A stretch of 64,000 nt of DNA from Gemmatimonadaceae bacterium (GCA_020851455.1 JADZCT010000033.1:1-64000); one strand, 5' to 3'. Numbered from the stretch's first letter, positions 8,318-16,742 are shown. A program made the numbers and translations. The notes: a model not told the origin generated them from the letters alone.

Positions 8318-8529
8318 CCTGTCTCAAACGGCCAGGCCACCTCTCCCGGTCGAAGTGACGGTCGAGTGACGGCAACGGAAAGCTTGGTTGCGCAACGAAA
8401 AGGAGTTGGGCGCGCGGGGTTCCGGGTGCATCGTACTCGCGCCCCGGAGTGGGAGCGACGTGCCGCCGGGGTGTGGGATGGTCTGCGGAAGAATCCCCAC
8501 CTACACCCACCTTCAATGGAGCAAGACCA
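8318..8529 (+). other. Intergenic spacer between IS3 remnant and peptide cassette
   Basis: The first ~30 bases (cctgtctcaaacggccaggc and on to cacctc) look like the right end of an IS3 element. The remainder carries no gene. It should hold the promoter of the four-gene cassette, but no clear -35/-10 pair was recognised. Confidence 0.4.
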
Positions 8530-8778
8530 ATGCTGAACACGCTGAAGAGGGCTGGAATGGCGGCTGCGACCGTTGCCGTCCTTGCGGGAGTGAGTCAGGC
8601 GTCCGCGCAGGGGCGGGACGCGACCCCGACCGAGGAGTTCGTCGCGTGCAAGGACAATGCGGCCGCGGCGTTCGATGAATGCATTGACGGTGCCAGGTGG
8701 TATGAGAAGATCGCCTGCACCGCGAAGCTCGCCGCCGACATCGTCCTGTGCGTTCCCACGATTATCCTGCGGACCTGA
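8530..8778 (+). CDS. Small exported four-cysteine peptide (82 aa), unknown family
   Basis: Residues 1-27 form a Sec signal peptide (basic MLNTLKR, hydrophobic AAATVAVLAGV, ending ASAQ). The predicted mature 55-mer has cysteines at 40, 51, 63 and 74, spaced C-x10-C-x11-C-x10-C, in alanine-rich, probably helical sequence, and ends hydrophobic (DIVLCVPTIILRT). The pattern would suit a helical hairpin closed by two disulfides. Start at 8530 is set by the signal peptide and a GGAG 9 bases upstream; the longer frame from 8449 adds unconvincing sequence. It is the first gene of a run with an exported propeller-like protein and an ABC transporter. I do not recognise the family; toxin, signal or structural peptide are all possible. 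Confidence 0.7.
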   Translation: MLNTLKRAGMAAATVAVLAGVSQASAQGRDATPTEEFVACKDNAAAAFDECIDGARWYEKIACTAKLAADIVLCVPTIILRT

Positions 8779-8785
8779 GCACGGG

Positions 8786-9937
8786 GTGACGTTCCAGGCG
8801 AGACGTGCCATTGCCGGGCGCGTTCGCGGGTGGATCCTCCGTCGCGCCTGCGGCGGGGGGTTCACCGCGGTGCTCACGCTGAGCATTGCGTGCGGCGGAT
8901 GTTCGCCGGTGACGCACTCCGATGCCGGGGCTCGCGCTGCGCATCCTTCCGTTGATCGGCGGGTCGGAGTGACTTCCGCAATCGCGCTGGATGCGAGCCG
9001 AGGCGACCCGGTTGAGTTTCGCTTCATCGGAGTGGCGCCCGACTCGGCGTTACTTGCGATCGAGAGTCGTACCGGCGCGTGGTGGCGCGTTCCGGCGGCG
9101 GGCGCGCCGCAACGGTTGACGGTGGCCAGGGGCGCGACCCACCCGCGCGCCCTGATTGCCGCCGTTGCGGGCTCGCGCGTCGCCACGGCCGACATAGCCG
9201 GCAACGTCACGGAGGACGCGGCGGAGGCCCGGGTGCCGGCTGTCGCGGTTCGCCGCCCGCTCATGCACCGCGGGCAGCTTCTGGGATTCGCGCGGCTGCC
9301 GGACGGGTCATATCTGACGCTCGAGAGCCGCCTGTATGCCGGCGCCCTTGCGCCGATGCCGGTGGATACGCTCCGCGTCGTGCACCTCGTCGCGCCGAGC
9401 TCAGAGCGCGTGCTATGGACCATGGAGCGTGCCGGGCCGGCCAACCCGTATGGTTCAATGACCGATTTCGTGTCCCTGGCCGCCTTTGGCGACACCGTCG
9501 TGATCGCGGCCAGCGCGCCGCCGCGCGCGATCTGGTGGATCCATGGCGACGTTCCCGACGTGCACGCCGCCTCCTTGCGCGGTGTGCCGACGGCGCCCAT
9601 GAGTGCGCGTGCGCGTGCGAGGCTCGAGGAGTTCCTGCGTCGGCGCGGCGTGGGCGCGGACGGGGTCGGGACATCAACGGCCGTGTTTCCACCGGTGGTC
9701 GCGGCGCGTCCCTTCCGAGGTGCGTGGTTTGTCGTGGGCGGCGCGGGCGAGGAACGATTCGCGCTCAGCGCGGTGTGCGCCAACGGCACGGTGAGCGTGC
9801 TGCTCGACGCGCCAGATGTCTCCTGGATATTCCTGCAGCCAGGTGAAGCGACCGTGCTGCGAAGGCAGCCGGGCACGACTCGTGCGACTATCGAGAGGAC
9901 GCCGTACACTTCCTTCGAGACGGGGTGCCACAGATGA
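8786..9937 (+). CDS. Exported beta-propeller-like protein of peptide/ABC cassette
   Basis: About 383 residues from a GTG at 8786, 7 bases after the peptide gene stop. An N-terminal hydrophobic segment (FTAVLTLSIACGGCSP) is a signal or lipoprotein-type export sequence. The rest is beta-rich with repeating blade-like motifs (VEFRFIGVAPDSALLAIES, FARLPDGSYLTLESRLY, FVSLAAFGDTVVIAA, ALSAVCANGTVSVLLD), resembling exported six-bladed propeller proteins, but the repeats are weak. Its last codons overlap the ATPase start (ATGA). Likely role: an extracytoplasmic partner of the transporter or peptide. Function unknown. Confidence 0.65.
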   Translation: MTFQARRAIAGRVRGWILRRACGGGFTAVLTLSIACGGCSPVTHSDAGARAAHPSVDRRVGVTSAIALDASRGDPVEFRFIGVAPDSALLAIESRTGAWWRVPAAGAPQRLTVARGATHPRALIAAVAGSRVATADIAGNVTEDAAEARVPAVAVRRPLMHRGQLLGFARLPDGSYLTLESRLYAGALAPMPVDTLRVVHLVAPSSERVLWTMERAGPANPYGSMTDFVSLAAFGDTVVIAASAPPRAIWWIHGDVPDVHAASLRGVPTAPMSARARARLEEFLRRRGVGADGVGTSTAVFPPVVAARPFRGAWFVVGGAGEERFALSAVCANGTVSVLLDAPDVSWIFLQPGEATVLRRQPGTTRATIERTPYTSFETGCHR

Positions 9938-10623
9938 CGGCCATGGTCACGGTGAGCGATGTGCGGAGGGATTATGGCAGGAAGCCCGCCGTCCGGGGGG
10001 TCTCATTCGATATTGACGACGGGATGGTCGTGGCGATCGTCGGCCCGAACGGCACGGGCAAGACCACCCTTGCCCGGATCGTTGGCGGGTTTGCAGCGCC
10101 CGATTCCGGGACCGCGACGATCGGCGGCCTGCCGGCGATGGAGTACAGGGAGCGCCATGGCGTGGGGTTCGTGCCGGAAGAGACCGGGCGGGGCGTTGCG
10201 GGCGTGCGTGTGCGCGACGTCCTCGCGCTGAGGAGCCGTCGGGGAAACGCCTCGGCACCCGGCGTGGCGCACCTCGCTGTTGACCGCTTCCTCGATTCGC
10301 GAACCGACACGCTGTCGAAGGGCCAGTGGCGCATCGTCCTTACTGCCGTGGCGCTGAGTGGGGCGCCCGGGTTCGTCCTTCTCGACGAGCCGGACGCGGG
10401 CCTGGATCCGGGTGCGCAAGACCGTCTTGCCGCTGCCATCAAGGAGGCCGCCCGCGCCGGGGCGGCGGTACTCATGGCGAGCCATCACCTGGAGCTGACG
10501 GCTCAGGTCGCAAACAGGGTGCTCTTGATGCGTGATGGCGAGATCAGGGAGACCACGGACGACGCTGGCGACGCGACGGCACTGCGCCGCCTGTTCGCTG
10601 CATCCGTGGGTGATGAACAATGA
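9934..10623 (+). CDS. ABC transporter ATP-binding protein
   Basis: A 229-residue nucleotide-binding subunit. Walker A GPNGTGKTT lies near residue 36, the signature is TLSKGQWRI (LSGGQ variant), Walker B is FVLLDEPDAGLD and the switch histidine is in MASHHLELT. The usual Q-loop glutamine is replaced (GFVPEETG). The start at 9934 overlaps the previous stop and is preferred over the GTG at 9925. Its stop overlaps the permease ATG. It pairs with the following permease as an ABC-2-like exporter or membrane-remodelling unit, probably acting on the four-cysteine peptide or protecting against it. Confidence 0.9.
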   Translation: MTAMVTVSDVRRDYGRKPAVRGVSFDIDDGMVVAIVGPNGTGKTTLARIVGGFAAPDSGTATIGGLPAMEYRERHGVGFVPEETGRGVAGVRVRDVLALRSRRGNASAPGVAHLAVDRFLDSRTDTLSKGQWRIVLTAVALSGAPGFVLLDEPDAGLDPGAQDRLAAAIKEAARAGAAVLMASHHLELTAQVANRVLLMRDGEIRETTDDAGDATALRRLFAASVGDEQ

Positions 10624-11354
10624 TGGCCGCGTGGCGATGGCTGATCGGCCGCGGATGGCTGCCTGCGAGCTGGGTCACACCCGCGTTCGCCGCCGCGGCC
10701 TGGATGCCTTGGGTATCAATGACGATAGGAATCGTCGCGGCCGTGGCGCTGGTCTCCCTCTTACCCGCGCGGAGCGCAGGCGCAGACGCGGTCGAGATGT
10801 ATGGCCCCATCGCCCTCGCAATCGCGGTCGCGTCAGTGAGCGTGGGCGCCGATCGGAAGGTGGAACGTCATGGCTTGCTCTTCCAGAATCCGGGATCGTA
10901 CTCGGGCCACTACCTGCGGGGCTATGCAATAGGCTTGGCGATCATCGTGGTGGCCACCGCCGCCGTGTGGACTGCGTCGCAGGTGGGCCGCGGGAGCCTT
11001 CCGGTGGGCTGGCTCGTGGGCGCGCTGGGGTTCTGCGTCTGCACTTATGCGTTCGCATGCCTTGCCGGCGCTTTCCTTTCCCGCGGGAATGCGGCGCTCA
11101 CAATCGTGTGGGTGGCGGTTCCCGTGCTCACGGCCATCACGTTTCGCGATCCGGCGCAGGATTCGCTGCGTAAGGCAATCGAGGCGTGGTTCGTTCCCCT
11201 CAATGCCATCGCGACGCTGCAGGGCGCGATAGACACGCGTGCATGGACCTCGTGGAACTGGAGACTGGGAGCACAACTGGCGGGCTTCCCGCTTGCATGC
11301 TTCGCGCTGTGCGTCATGAGGTTGCGGGCGCTGGACCGTGCGGGCTTTCGTTGA
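10620..11354 (+). CDS. ABC-2-type transporter permease
   Basis: A 244-residue membrane protein with about six hydrophobic spans (for example PAFAAAAWMPWVSMTIGIVA, AIGLAIIVVATAAVWTA, GALGFCVCTYAFACLAG, LAGFPLACFALCVM), the size of an ABC-2 permease. ATG at 10620 overlaps the ATPase stop, so the pair is translationally coupled. No family signature is visible beyond topology and context. It closes the cassette; the next gene is convergent. Confidence 0.75.
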   Translation: MMAAWRWLIGRGWLPASWVTPAFAAAAWMPWVSMTIGIVAAVALVSLLPARSAGADAVEMYGPIALAIAVASVSVGADRKVERHGLLFQNPGSYSGHYLRGYAIGLAIIVVATAAVWTASQVGRGSLPVGWLVGALGFCVCTYAFACLAGAFLSRGNAALTIVWVAVPVLTAITFRDPAQDSLRKAIEAWFVPLNAIATLQGAIDTRAWTSWNWRLGAQLAGFPLACFALCVMRLRALDRAGFR

Positions 11355-11373
11355 ACAGCCGGCCTGAGGCGGA

Positions 11374-11967
11374 TTATCGCCAGATTGCGAGCAGCAGGGA
11401 CTCCACGACGCCGAGCGCAAACCACGCGATGATCGGCGAGAAGTCAATCATGCCCATCAGTGGCACGACGTTGCGGATTGGCCGGAGGATGGGTTCGCTG
11501 AGCCGGTAGGACCAGCGCACGTACCAGGCGCCGGGCCTGAGGTGGATCCATGACATGACCACCCGGACGACTATCGCGACCTGAAGCAGCGTGAATGCCC
11601 AGGTGACGGTGAGTCCGTAGATACCGCGCAACCCGCCACCGAGTGACGCGGCCACAAACGCGAGCTGGTCGCGGAGGAAGCCGAGCCCGCCGATTACGAT
11701 GATCCCGGCGAGCACGGCTGCCATCAGCGCCCAGAACGGCGCGTGTGCCGGCATGCCGCCGGCGCGCGCGACGCGCCGCTCGACCGGGGCGAGGAGGGGA
11801 TCCACGTGCCGGTGGAGGGCGCGCGCAACGGCCCCGAACGGGCTGATCCGCCGCGTGCGAACGAGCCAGTCGAGCGTGGCGATGACGGCGAGCGCGGCGG
11901 CGAGCCCCAGAAAGACGGGCCTCGTCACGCCGATCACCAGGTCCAGCGCGGCCAGCAGCGCGTTCAC
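11374..11967 (-). CDS. YggT-family membrane protein
   Basis: A 197-residue protein with two copies of the YggT unit, each a pair of hydrophobic helices. The C-terminal copy holds the hallmark WIHLRPGAWYVRWSYRLSEP and ILRPIRNVVPLMGMIDFSPI, then a final helix. Start is GTG at 11967, whose GTGA overlaps the aldehyde dehydrogenase stop; the longer frame to 12330 only runs antisense-like through that gene. Family members are linked to cell division, osmotic tolerance or Sec-independent membrane insertion, depending on species. It is co-transcribed with the dehydrogenase. Confidence 0.85.
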   Translation of the reverse strand: MNALLAALDLVIGVTRPVFLGLAAALAVIATLDWLVRTRRISPFGAVARALHRHVDPLLAPVERRVARAGGMPAHAPFWALMAAVLAGIIVIGGLGFLRDQLAFVAASLGGGLRGIYGLTVTWAFTLLQVAIVVRVVMSWIHLRPGAWYVRWSYRLSEPILRPIRNVVPLMGMIDFSPIIAWFALGVVESLLLAIWR

Positions 11968-13538
11968 CGGCAGCTTGACCTGCGGCTTCCGAACAGGAAC
12001 CGCAGGAGCGCAGGCCACGCGCGCGCGCGTCGAACGGCTGACGGGTCGTGCGCTGCCCGCAGGAAGGCGTCCATGCCGGCAAGATGGCGAGCCGAGTAGC
12101 CAAACCACCATTCCTGGCGCCTGCCGGGCATGCGTTCGGAGACGATGCCGCGCGTGCGAAGGCAGGCCATGATGCCCGCCTCGCCGTGCGTACGCCCAAA
12201 GCCAGACTGCTTGACACCGCCGTGCGGGAGTTCGGGCACGCCGGCCGTCACGAGGACGTCGTTGATTGCCACGGTACCGGCTTCCAGCCGCGCCGCCAGC
12301 GCGCCTGCGCGCGCAGTGTCGCGCGACCACACGCTCGCCGACAGGCCGTATTCCGACGCGTTGGCTCGGGCGACCGCGTCGCTGGCGTCGCGCACAGCCG
12401 TCACCACCATGAGCGGTCCGAACGTTTCCTCGCGCATGGCTCTTGCGTCGGCCGGGACGTCGGCTAGCACCGTGGGCGGGAATGCCGGCCCGCCGGCGTC
12501 ACCCGTGCAGACCACCCTGGCTCCCCGGTCGAGGGCGTCGTCGCGCTGCGCCTCGATCACAGCACGGAACTCCGGGCGGATCATCGGGCCAACATCGGCT
12601 TCCGGTTCGGCAGCGCCGACGCGGAGCGATGCAACGACGCGCGACGTCTCCTCCAGGAAGCGATCGTAAGCGTCCGCCTCGACGAAGACCCGCTTTGGCG
12701 CGACGCACGTCTGTCCCGCGTTGCTGAAGCGGCCCCACGCGAGCCCGGCCGCTGCCATCGGGATGTTGGCGTCGGCACAGACGATGGCCGCGTCGCTGCC
12801 GCCAAGCTCCAGCTCGCACGGAGCCAGCCGTCGCGCAGCGGCGACGGCGACCGCGCGGCCCGCGCGCACGCTTCCGGTGAAGAACACCTTGTCAACCGGC
12901 GCTTCGACGAGAGCCGCGCCGACGGCGCCATCCCCCTGGACGAGCTGCACCACCGCCACCGGCACTCCGCTGTCAACAAGAAGCTGCCATGTCGCCTCGC
13001 CCACGGACGGCGTGAACTCGCTGGGCTTGAAGACCGCGGCGTTCCCGGTGGCGAGAGCCGGCAGGAGTCGCGAGCACGCAAGCATGAACGGATAGTTCCA
13101 CGGAGCGATCACGCCAACGACGCCGTACGGCTCCGGCACCACGCGCACGCGCTTGCGGATCAGTGCGCGGCTGCCGGCGGCAACCCACGGGGCGCGCATC
13201 AGTCGCGGGATGGTTCGCTGGAGGAATCGTGTGTCGTCGAGCACGACGACAACCTCCGTGGCCAGGGCTTCAGCCGCGGGCTTGCCAGTCTCCCGGCTGA
13301 GCAGCGCGGCCAGTTCCGTGCGGCGTGCGTACGCGAGGTCGTGAAAGCGACGCAGCATCTCCATGCGGGTGCCAGCGGGGAGTGCGGCCCATGCGGGTTG
13401 CGCCGAGCGTGCCTGCGCGACGGCAGCACCGACTTCTTCGCTGCCCGCGGCCTCGAAACGGCGCCACACCGCGCCGGTGCGTGGGTCGCGGGACTCGACG
13501 GGCCGGCGTACCGGCGCAGCTATCTCGGTCAGAGGCAT
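11964..13538 (-). CDS. NAD(P)-dependent aldehyde dehydrogenase
   Basis: A 524-residue ALDH-superfamily enzyme that oxidises an aldehyde to the acid. The oxyanion Asn148 is in APWNYPF, Lys171 in FKPSEF, the nucleotide turn FTGSVRAGR near 221, general-base Glu244 in CELELGGSDA, and catalytic Cys278 in FSNAGQTCVAPKRV. The C-terminus continues past the usual end (ERMPGRRQEWWFGYS and ~40 more residues), as in a subset of membrane-near ALDHs. ATG at 13538 gives the standard N-terminus. Substrate is not evident. The YggT gene overlaps its stop. Confidence 0.92.
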   Translation of the reverse strand: MPLTEIAAPVRRPVESRDPRTGAVWRRFEAAGSEEVGAAVAQARSAQPAWAALPAGTRMEMLRRFHDLAYARRTELAALLSRETGKPAAEALATEVVVVLDDTRFLQRTIPRLMRAPWVAAGSRALIRKRVRVVPEPYGVVGVIAPWNYPFMLACSRLLPALATGNAAVFKPSEFTPSVGEATWQLLVDSGVPVAVVQLVQGDGAVGAALVEAPVDKVFFTGSVRAGRAVAVAAARRLAPCELELGGSDAAIVCADANIPMAAAGLAWGRFSNAGQTCVAPKRVFVEADAYDRFLEETSRVVASLRVGAAEPEADVGPMIRPEFRAVIEAQRDDALDRGARVVCTGDAGGPAFPPTVLADVPADARAMREETFGPLMVVTAVRDASDAVARANASEYGLSASVWSRDTARAGALAARLEAGTVAINDVLVTAGVPELPHGGVKQSGFGRTHGEAGIMACLRTRGIVSERMPGRRQEWWFGYSARHLAGMDAFLRAAHDPSAVRRARAWPALLRFLFGSRRSSCR

Positions 13539-13714
13539 CGGGTTGCGGTCGCCTCGCGGAATCGTGGCCGGGGTCTGGGTGACGCGGGGGGACACTGCAG
13601 GGTAATCACTATATAGGGAGCATGCATGAACCGGCTGGCGCAGGAAAGGGCCGGAGGACAGCATCGGGGAATGTCGTGCCGATTCACTTCGTCTATGGGC
13701 GCTGGCGGTAGCCA

Positions 13715-14308
13715 ATGGGTGGATCACGGGGTAATCTGACGCAGTACCCTGTCGCCCATCGGGTGTCCGTGAGCGAGTTCGATTCGAGTCTTCCCATACG
13801 TGCGAAGCACGGTGACGAGCAGGCGTTCATCCGGATAGTCGAGTTCTACTATCCGCGATGCATGCGTTTCGCGCGGAACATGCTGGGCAGCGAGCAGGAT
13901 GCGGAAGAAGCCGTGCAGGATGCGTTCGTGCGGGTGTACGACAGTTTCCCGCGCTTCCGCGAGGATGCCCGGTTCGACCCGTGGCTGTTCAGGATACTGG
14001 CGAACAGGTGCAGGAGTCTTCTCGCGCGTAACGAACGCCGGCGTGCGGTGATCGAGTATGGCGATGTGCCGCACGGCGCGGCTGACTCTGAGGCCGGGGC
14101 CGACTGGGCCGAGGAAGTGCGGGTGGTGCTGGAGTCGCTGCCGGCGGAGCAGAGGGAGGCATTTCTGCTCCGGCACGTGGAGGATATGTCGTACGAGGAC
14201 ATAGCAGCGATGACCGGCGCCGGCCTTTCGGCGCTTCGGATGAGGGTGAAGCGGGCATGTGATGCGCTGCGTGCCCGCCTGACGGAGGTGAGCCGTGATC
14301 ATGGATGA
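13715..14308 (+). CDS. ECF-type RNA polymerase sigma factor
   Basis: A 197-residue extracytoplasmic-function sigma factor. Region 2 is seen in FIRIVEFYYPRCMRFARNML and DAEEAVQDAFVRVYDSFPRF plus PWLFRILANRC; region 4 helix-turn-helix in LPAEQREAFLLRHVEDMSYE and MRVKRACDALRARL. The ORF starts at 13715, but family similarity begins near the GTG codons at 13767 or 13773, which could be the true start. It heads a four-gene run; the next gene, overlapping by 14 bases, encodes a membrane protein in the place usually taken by the anti-sigma factor. It is probably autoregulated with the operon. Confidence 0.92.
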   Translation: MGGSRGNLTQYPVAHRVSVSEFDSSLPIRAKHGDEQAFIRIVEFYYPRCMRFARNMLGSEQDAEEAVQDAFVRVYDSFPRFREDARFDPWLFRILANRCRSLLARNERRRAVIEYGDVPHGAADSEAGADWAEEVRVVLESLPAEQREAFLLRHVEDMSYEDIAAMTGAGLSALRMRVKRACDALRARLTEVSRDHG

Positions 14309-14894
14309 ACGCGACGAGACGATCGAGCGGGCTGCGGAGGCGCTGTCGGCGCTCGCGCCGCTGAAGGGGGGCGCGGTGGCGCGCGTGCTGCTCGCAGTGC
14401 GCGCAGCGAGGGCACGGCGCGCGCCGGTGTGGCTGCGCGTGTCGTGGTGGATGCAGGACACTTCGGTGTCGGCGCGCGCGGCGGGGCTGATGGTGGCTGC
14501 GTCGCTTGCCGTCGGGTTCGTGCTGCGCGGCGCGGTTGCCAGTGACGAGAACATCCGTCTTGCCAGGACGGGCGGCGGCATCGTTGCACTTCAGCCCGTG
14601 GCGAATGCCCCGGCGGAGCCGCAGGCCGTACCGGTGTCCATGGTGTTCGATCTCGCCAACGCGCGGTCCGTGGCCGTCGTTGGCGACTTCAACGGCTGGG
14701 ATCCGTCCGCGGCGCCGATGAAGCGCATTGGCGGCACCGGGCCGTGGTCAGCGACCGTGGTTGCAAGGCCGGGCCGTCACACATACGCGTTCCTTGTTGA
14801 CGGCACGATGCTGGTTGCCGATCCGCTTGCGCCAAGGGCGGGGAATCCTGATTTCGGCGGCGATGCGTCCGTGATGATGGTGAGGACGCCATGA
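14295..14894 (+). CDS. Membrane protein with extracytoplasmic glycogen-binding (AMPK/CBM48-type) domain; candidate anti-sigma factor
   Basis: A 199-residue protein from GTG 14295, with GGAGG 6 bases upstream. Residues 1-60 are helical and cytoplasmic (DETIERAAEALSALAPL), residues 62-77 one membrane span (AAGLMVAASLAVGFVL), and residues ~105-199 an AMPK beta-type glycogen-binding fold: SVAVVGDFNGWDPSAAPM, then PGRHTYAFLVDGTMLVADP. Gene overlap with the sigma factor and the single-span layout match anti-sigma factors, but no zinc or RsiW-type motif is present. The domain could sense a polysaccharide or only serve as a fold. Function inferred from context. Confidence 0.75.
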   Translation: MIMDERDETIERAAEALSALAPLKGGAVARVLLAVRAARARRAPVWLRVSWWMQDTSVSARAAGLMVAASLAVGFVLRGAVASDENIRLARTGGGIVALQPVANAPAEPQAVPVSMVFDLANARSVAVVGDFNGWDPSAAPMKRIGGTGPWSATVVARPGRHTYAFLVDGTMLVADPLAPRAGNPDFGGDASVMMVRTP

Positions 14895-15547
14895 ATGCGC
14901 GATTCGGCCTGACAGTGCGGGCCGTTGCCGTCGCCTGCATCGTAGCTGGCACGGCCGCGGCGCAGGAGCCGCGGCTGCTCGCGATTCGTGACGATGCGAC
15001 GCGTGAACTGGTACGGACGTTCGTGGAGGCGGCCCGGGGCCGTGGGACGCCAACGGAGCCTCTGATCTCGAAGGCGTTGCAGGGGGTGGCTTTCAAGGCG
15101 GACGCAAAGCGGATCGAGCAGGCGCTGGTGCGGCTCGACAAGCACCTCCGGCGCTCGCGCGAGCTGCTCGGCGCACAGGCCACCACGGACGAGGTGGCGG
15201 CGGGCGCGGAGGCGCTCGGCAACGGGGTTCCGGACGGGGCGCTGCGCGACCTGCGCAGGACGGCCGACCGGCGCCCGGCGGCGCTGCGCCGCCCGATAAC
15301 CGTCGAGATCGGCGTGCTCACCGAACTGGTGGCGAAGGGCGTATCGCCCGGGAAGGCGGGCGAGATGGTGCGGCAACTCATGGCGCGCGGCGCGACGGGG
15401 ACGCAGCTTACGGAGTTGAATGCCGCCGTGCAGCAGGACGTGGCGCTTGGCGTTTCGCCGGCCGCTGCGCTCGAGCTGCGCGGGAAAGGCGTAATGTCGC
15501 TCCTTCCTCCGCCCATCTCCGCCGCTGCAGCCCAGAGAGTTCCCTAG
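14891..15547 (+). CDS. Exported helical protein of the ECF operon, unknown family
   Basis: A 218-residue protein with a Sec signal peptide (AVAVACIVAGTAAAQ). The mature part is mainly charged helices (ELVRTFVEAARGRG, ADAKRIEQALVRLDKHLRRS, ITVEIGVLTELVAKGVSPGK, EMVRQLMARGATGTQLTEL) with two alike VSP turns, suggesting an internal duplication of an amphipathic helical unit. The ATG at 14891 overlaps the preceding stop. No known domain is recognised. It sits between two glycogen-binding-fold proteins and is likely periplasmic or bound to the outer-membrane partner. Confidence 0.7.
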   Translation: MNARFGLTVRAVAVACIVAGTAAAQEPRLLAIRDDATRELVRTFVEAARGRGTPTEPLISKALQGVAFKADAKRIEQALVRLDKHLRRSRELLGAQATTDEVAAGAEALGNGVPDGALRDLRRTADRRPAALRRPITVEIGVLTELVAKGVSPGKAGEMVRQLMARGATGTQLTELNAAVQQDVALGVSPAAALELRGKGVMSLLPPPISAAAAQRVP

Positions 15548-15560
15548 CATCCTTCACGGA

Positions 15561-16697
15561 GTGTTGACGGCAGCGCTGTCGCTGGCGGCGCTGTCGTTTT
15601 TCGTGTCTTCCAGCGCCGCTGCGCAAGGTGAGCAGGTGGAGTCGCGGCTGGAAATCGGAGCGGCGCAGATCCAGCAGCCGGGGCGTGAGGCACGGAGCGC
15701 GCTTGTCCTCGGGGGGCTGCGGCATCACGCCGACTCGGCCATGGCCGCGTACATTGGCGGCACGATTACATGGGCGCGCGACAGCGTCGCGGCGGCGCAG
15801 GCAGTGGCCGCCGTTGCGTGGCGGCCGTCGCCGCAAAGCCGCTGGCAACTCGAGGCCGGCGGCGCCGGGGCAGCGTTTGCGCTCTCGCAGATAGGCTCTG
15901 CGGGGAACGTGAGCGGGTGGTCGCGTGCGCGGTATGCCCTCTCGCGCAACGTTGGCGTGCTGGCCGGCGCGACAGCAGGATACACCGTGCGCGGATCAGA
16001 AGAATCGCCGTCAACGGCGCTGGAAGCCGGGGCGTGGGCCACGGCGGGCCCGCTGGTCGTCGAACTGACCGCTGCGCGCGCCCGGACGCGGGACTCGCTG
16101 CTCATGGCCGCGAGCCGCGTCTACGGCAAGCCGGGGATCGGATGGCTCGATGTTGGCGACGTGGCGCTGTCGGCCTCGTGGGGCGTGGGGCAACTGGCAC
16201 TCGAACTGGCTCAACGCTGGCGCACAGGGCTGGCCGGGACGGATGCGGCGCAGGCAGCGTCGAGCGGGGCGGCCACCTGGACGATGACGTCGCGCACCGC
16301 GCTGGTGGCGACCGTTGGCCGTCAGTTGGCAGACCCCGCGCGTGGCGCCCCGGATGCAACGGTCGCATCTGCGGTGTTTCGCCTCACCTTCGGCGCCGGT
16401 GGGCCCGCGACTCCTGCGGGCTCGGAGGCAGCCGTCACGCCGATGGAGCGCGGGGCGAACCTGGTTGTTCGCATACGGGCGCCGATCGGAGCCCGCGTCG
16501 AGGTGGCGGGGAGTTTCTCGAACTGGGATCCTGTGCCCCTCGACTTGCGGAACGGCGTCTGGGAAGCCCGGATCACCGTGGCGCCCGGGCGCTATCGCGT
16601 TGCGTACAGGATAGACGGTGGTCCGTGGCGCGCGCCGGGCGGGCTCGCGCGGCTGAGGGAGTTCGGCGGCGAAGTTGGATTGATCGTCATTCCCTGA
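15561..16697 (+). CDS. Exported outer-membrane-like protein with C-terminal glycogen-binding fold
   Basis: 378 residues from GTG 15561. A signal peptide (LSLAALSFFVSSSAAAQ) precedes ~260 residues of alternating beta strands (SRWQLEAGGAGAAFALSQIG, GVLAGATAGYTVRG, ELTAARARTRDSLLMAA, TALVATVGRQL) that look like a small outer-membrane barrel. Residues ~285-378 are an AMPK/CBM48-like domain: ARVEVAGSFSNWDPVPLDL, PGRYRVAYRIDGGPW. This repeats the C-terminal domain of the membrane protein two genes earlier. It ends the ECF operon, with a hairpin terminator after it. Role unknown; surface polysaccharide binding is possible. Confidence 0.7.
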   Translation: MLTAALSLAALSFFVSSSAAAQGEQVESRLEIGAAQIQQPGREARSALVLGGLRHHADSAMAAYIGGTITWARDSVAAAQAVAAVAWRPSPQSRWQLEAGGAGAAFALSQIGSAGNVSGWSRARYALSRNVGVLAGATAGYTVRGSEESPSTALEAGAWATAGPLVVELTAARARTRDSLLMAASRVYGKPGIGWLDVGDVALSASWGVGQLALELAQRWRTGLAGTDAAQAASSGAATWTMTSRTALVATVGRQLADPARGAPDATVASAVFRLTFGAGGPATPAGSEAAVTPMERGANLVVRIRAPIGARVEVAGSFSNWDPVPLDLRNGVWEARITVAPGRYRVAYRIDGGPWRAPGGLARLREFGGEVGLIVIP

Positions 16698-16721
16698 CTG
16701 GAAGGTCGCTGGCGCCCGGCC

Positions 16722-16742
16722 CCGCCCGGCGGGCGGCTTTCT
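16722..16742 (+). terminator. Rho-independent-like terminator after ECF operon
   Basis: A GC stem (ccgccc / gggcgg, loop ggc) followed by ctttct lies 24 bases past the last gene of the sigma operon. Confidence 0.5.

Noticed and set aside
8314-9909. 531-residue minus-strand ORF opposite the propeller gene.
   Set aside because: Arg/Ser/Pro-rich composition typical of the shadow frame of GC-rich genes; the plus-strand genes have signal peptides and overlaps.
11968-12330. N-terminal extension of the YggT ORF.
   Set aside because: It lies wholly within the aldehyde dehydrogenase gene in another frame; the GTG at 11967 with GTGA overlap is better.
13603-13620. Sequence taatcactatatagggag resembles a phage T7 promoter.
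   Set aside because: It lacks the central bases of the T7 consensus and no phage polymerase is in view; no good -35 partner was found either.
13539-13727. Upstream extension of the aldehyde dehydrogenase frame.
   Set aside because: ALDH similarity begins at ATG 13538; the extension has no family signal.
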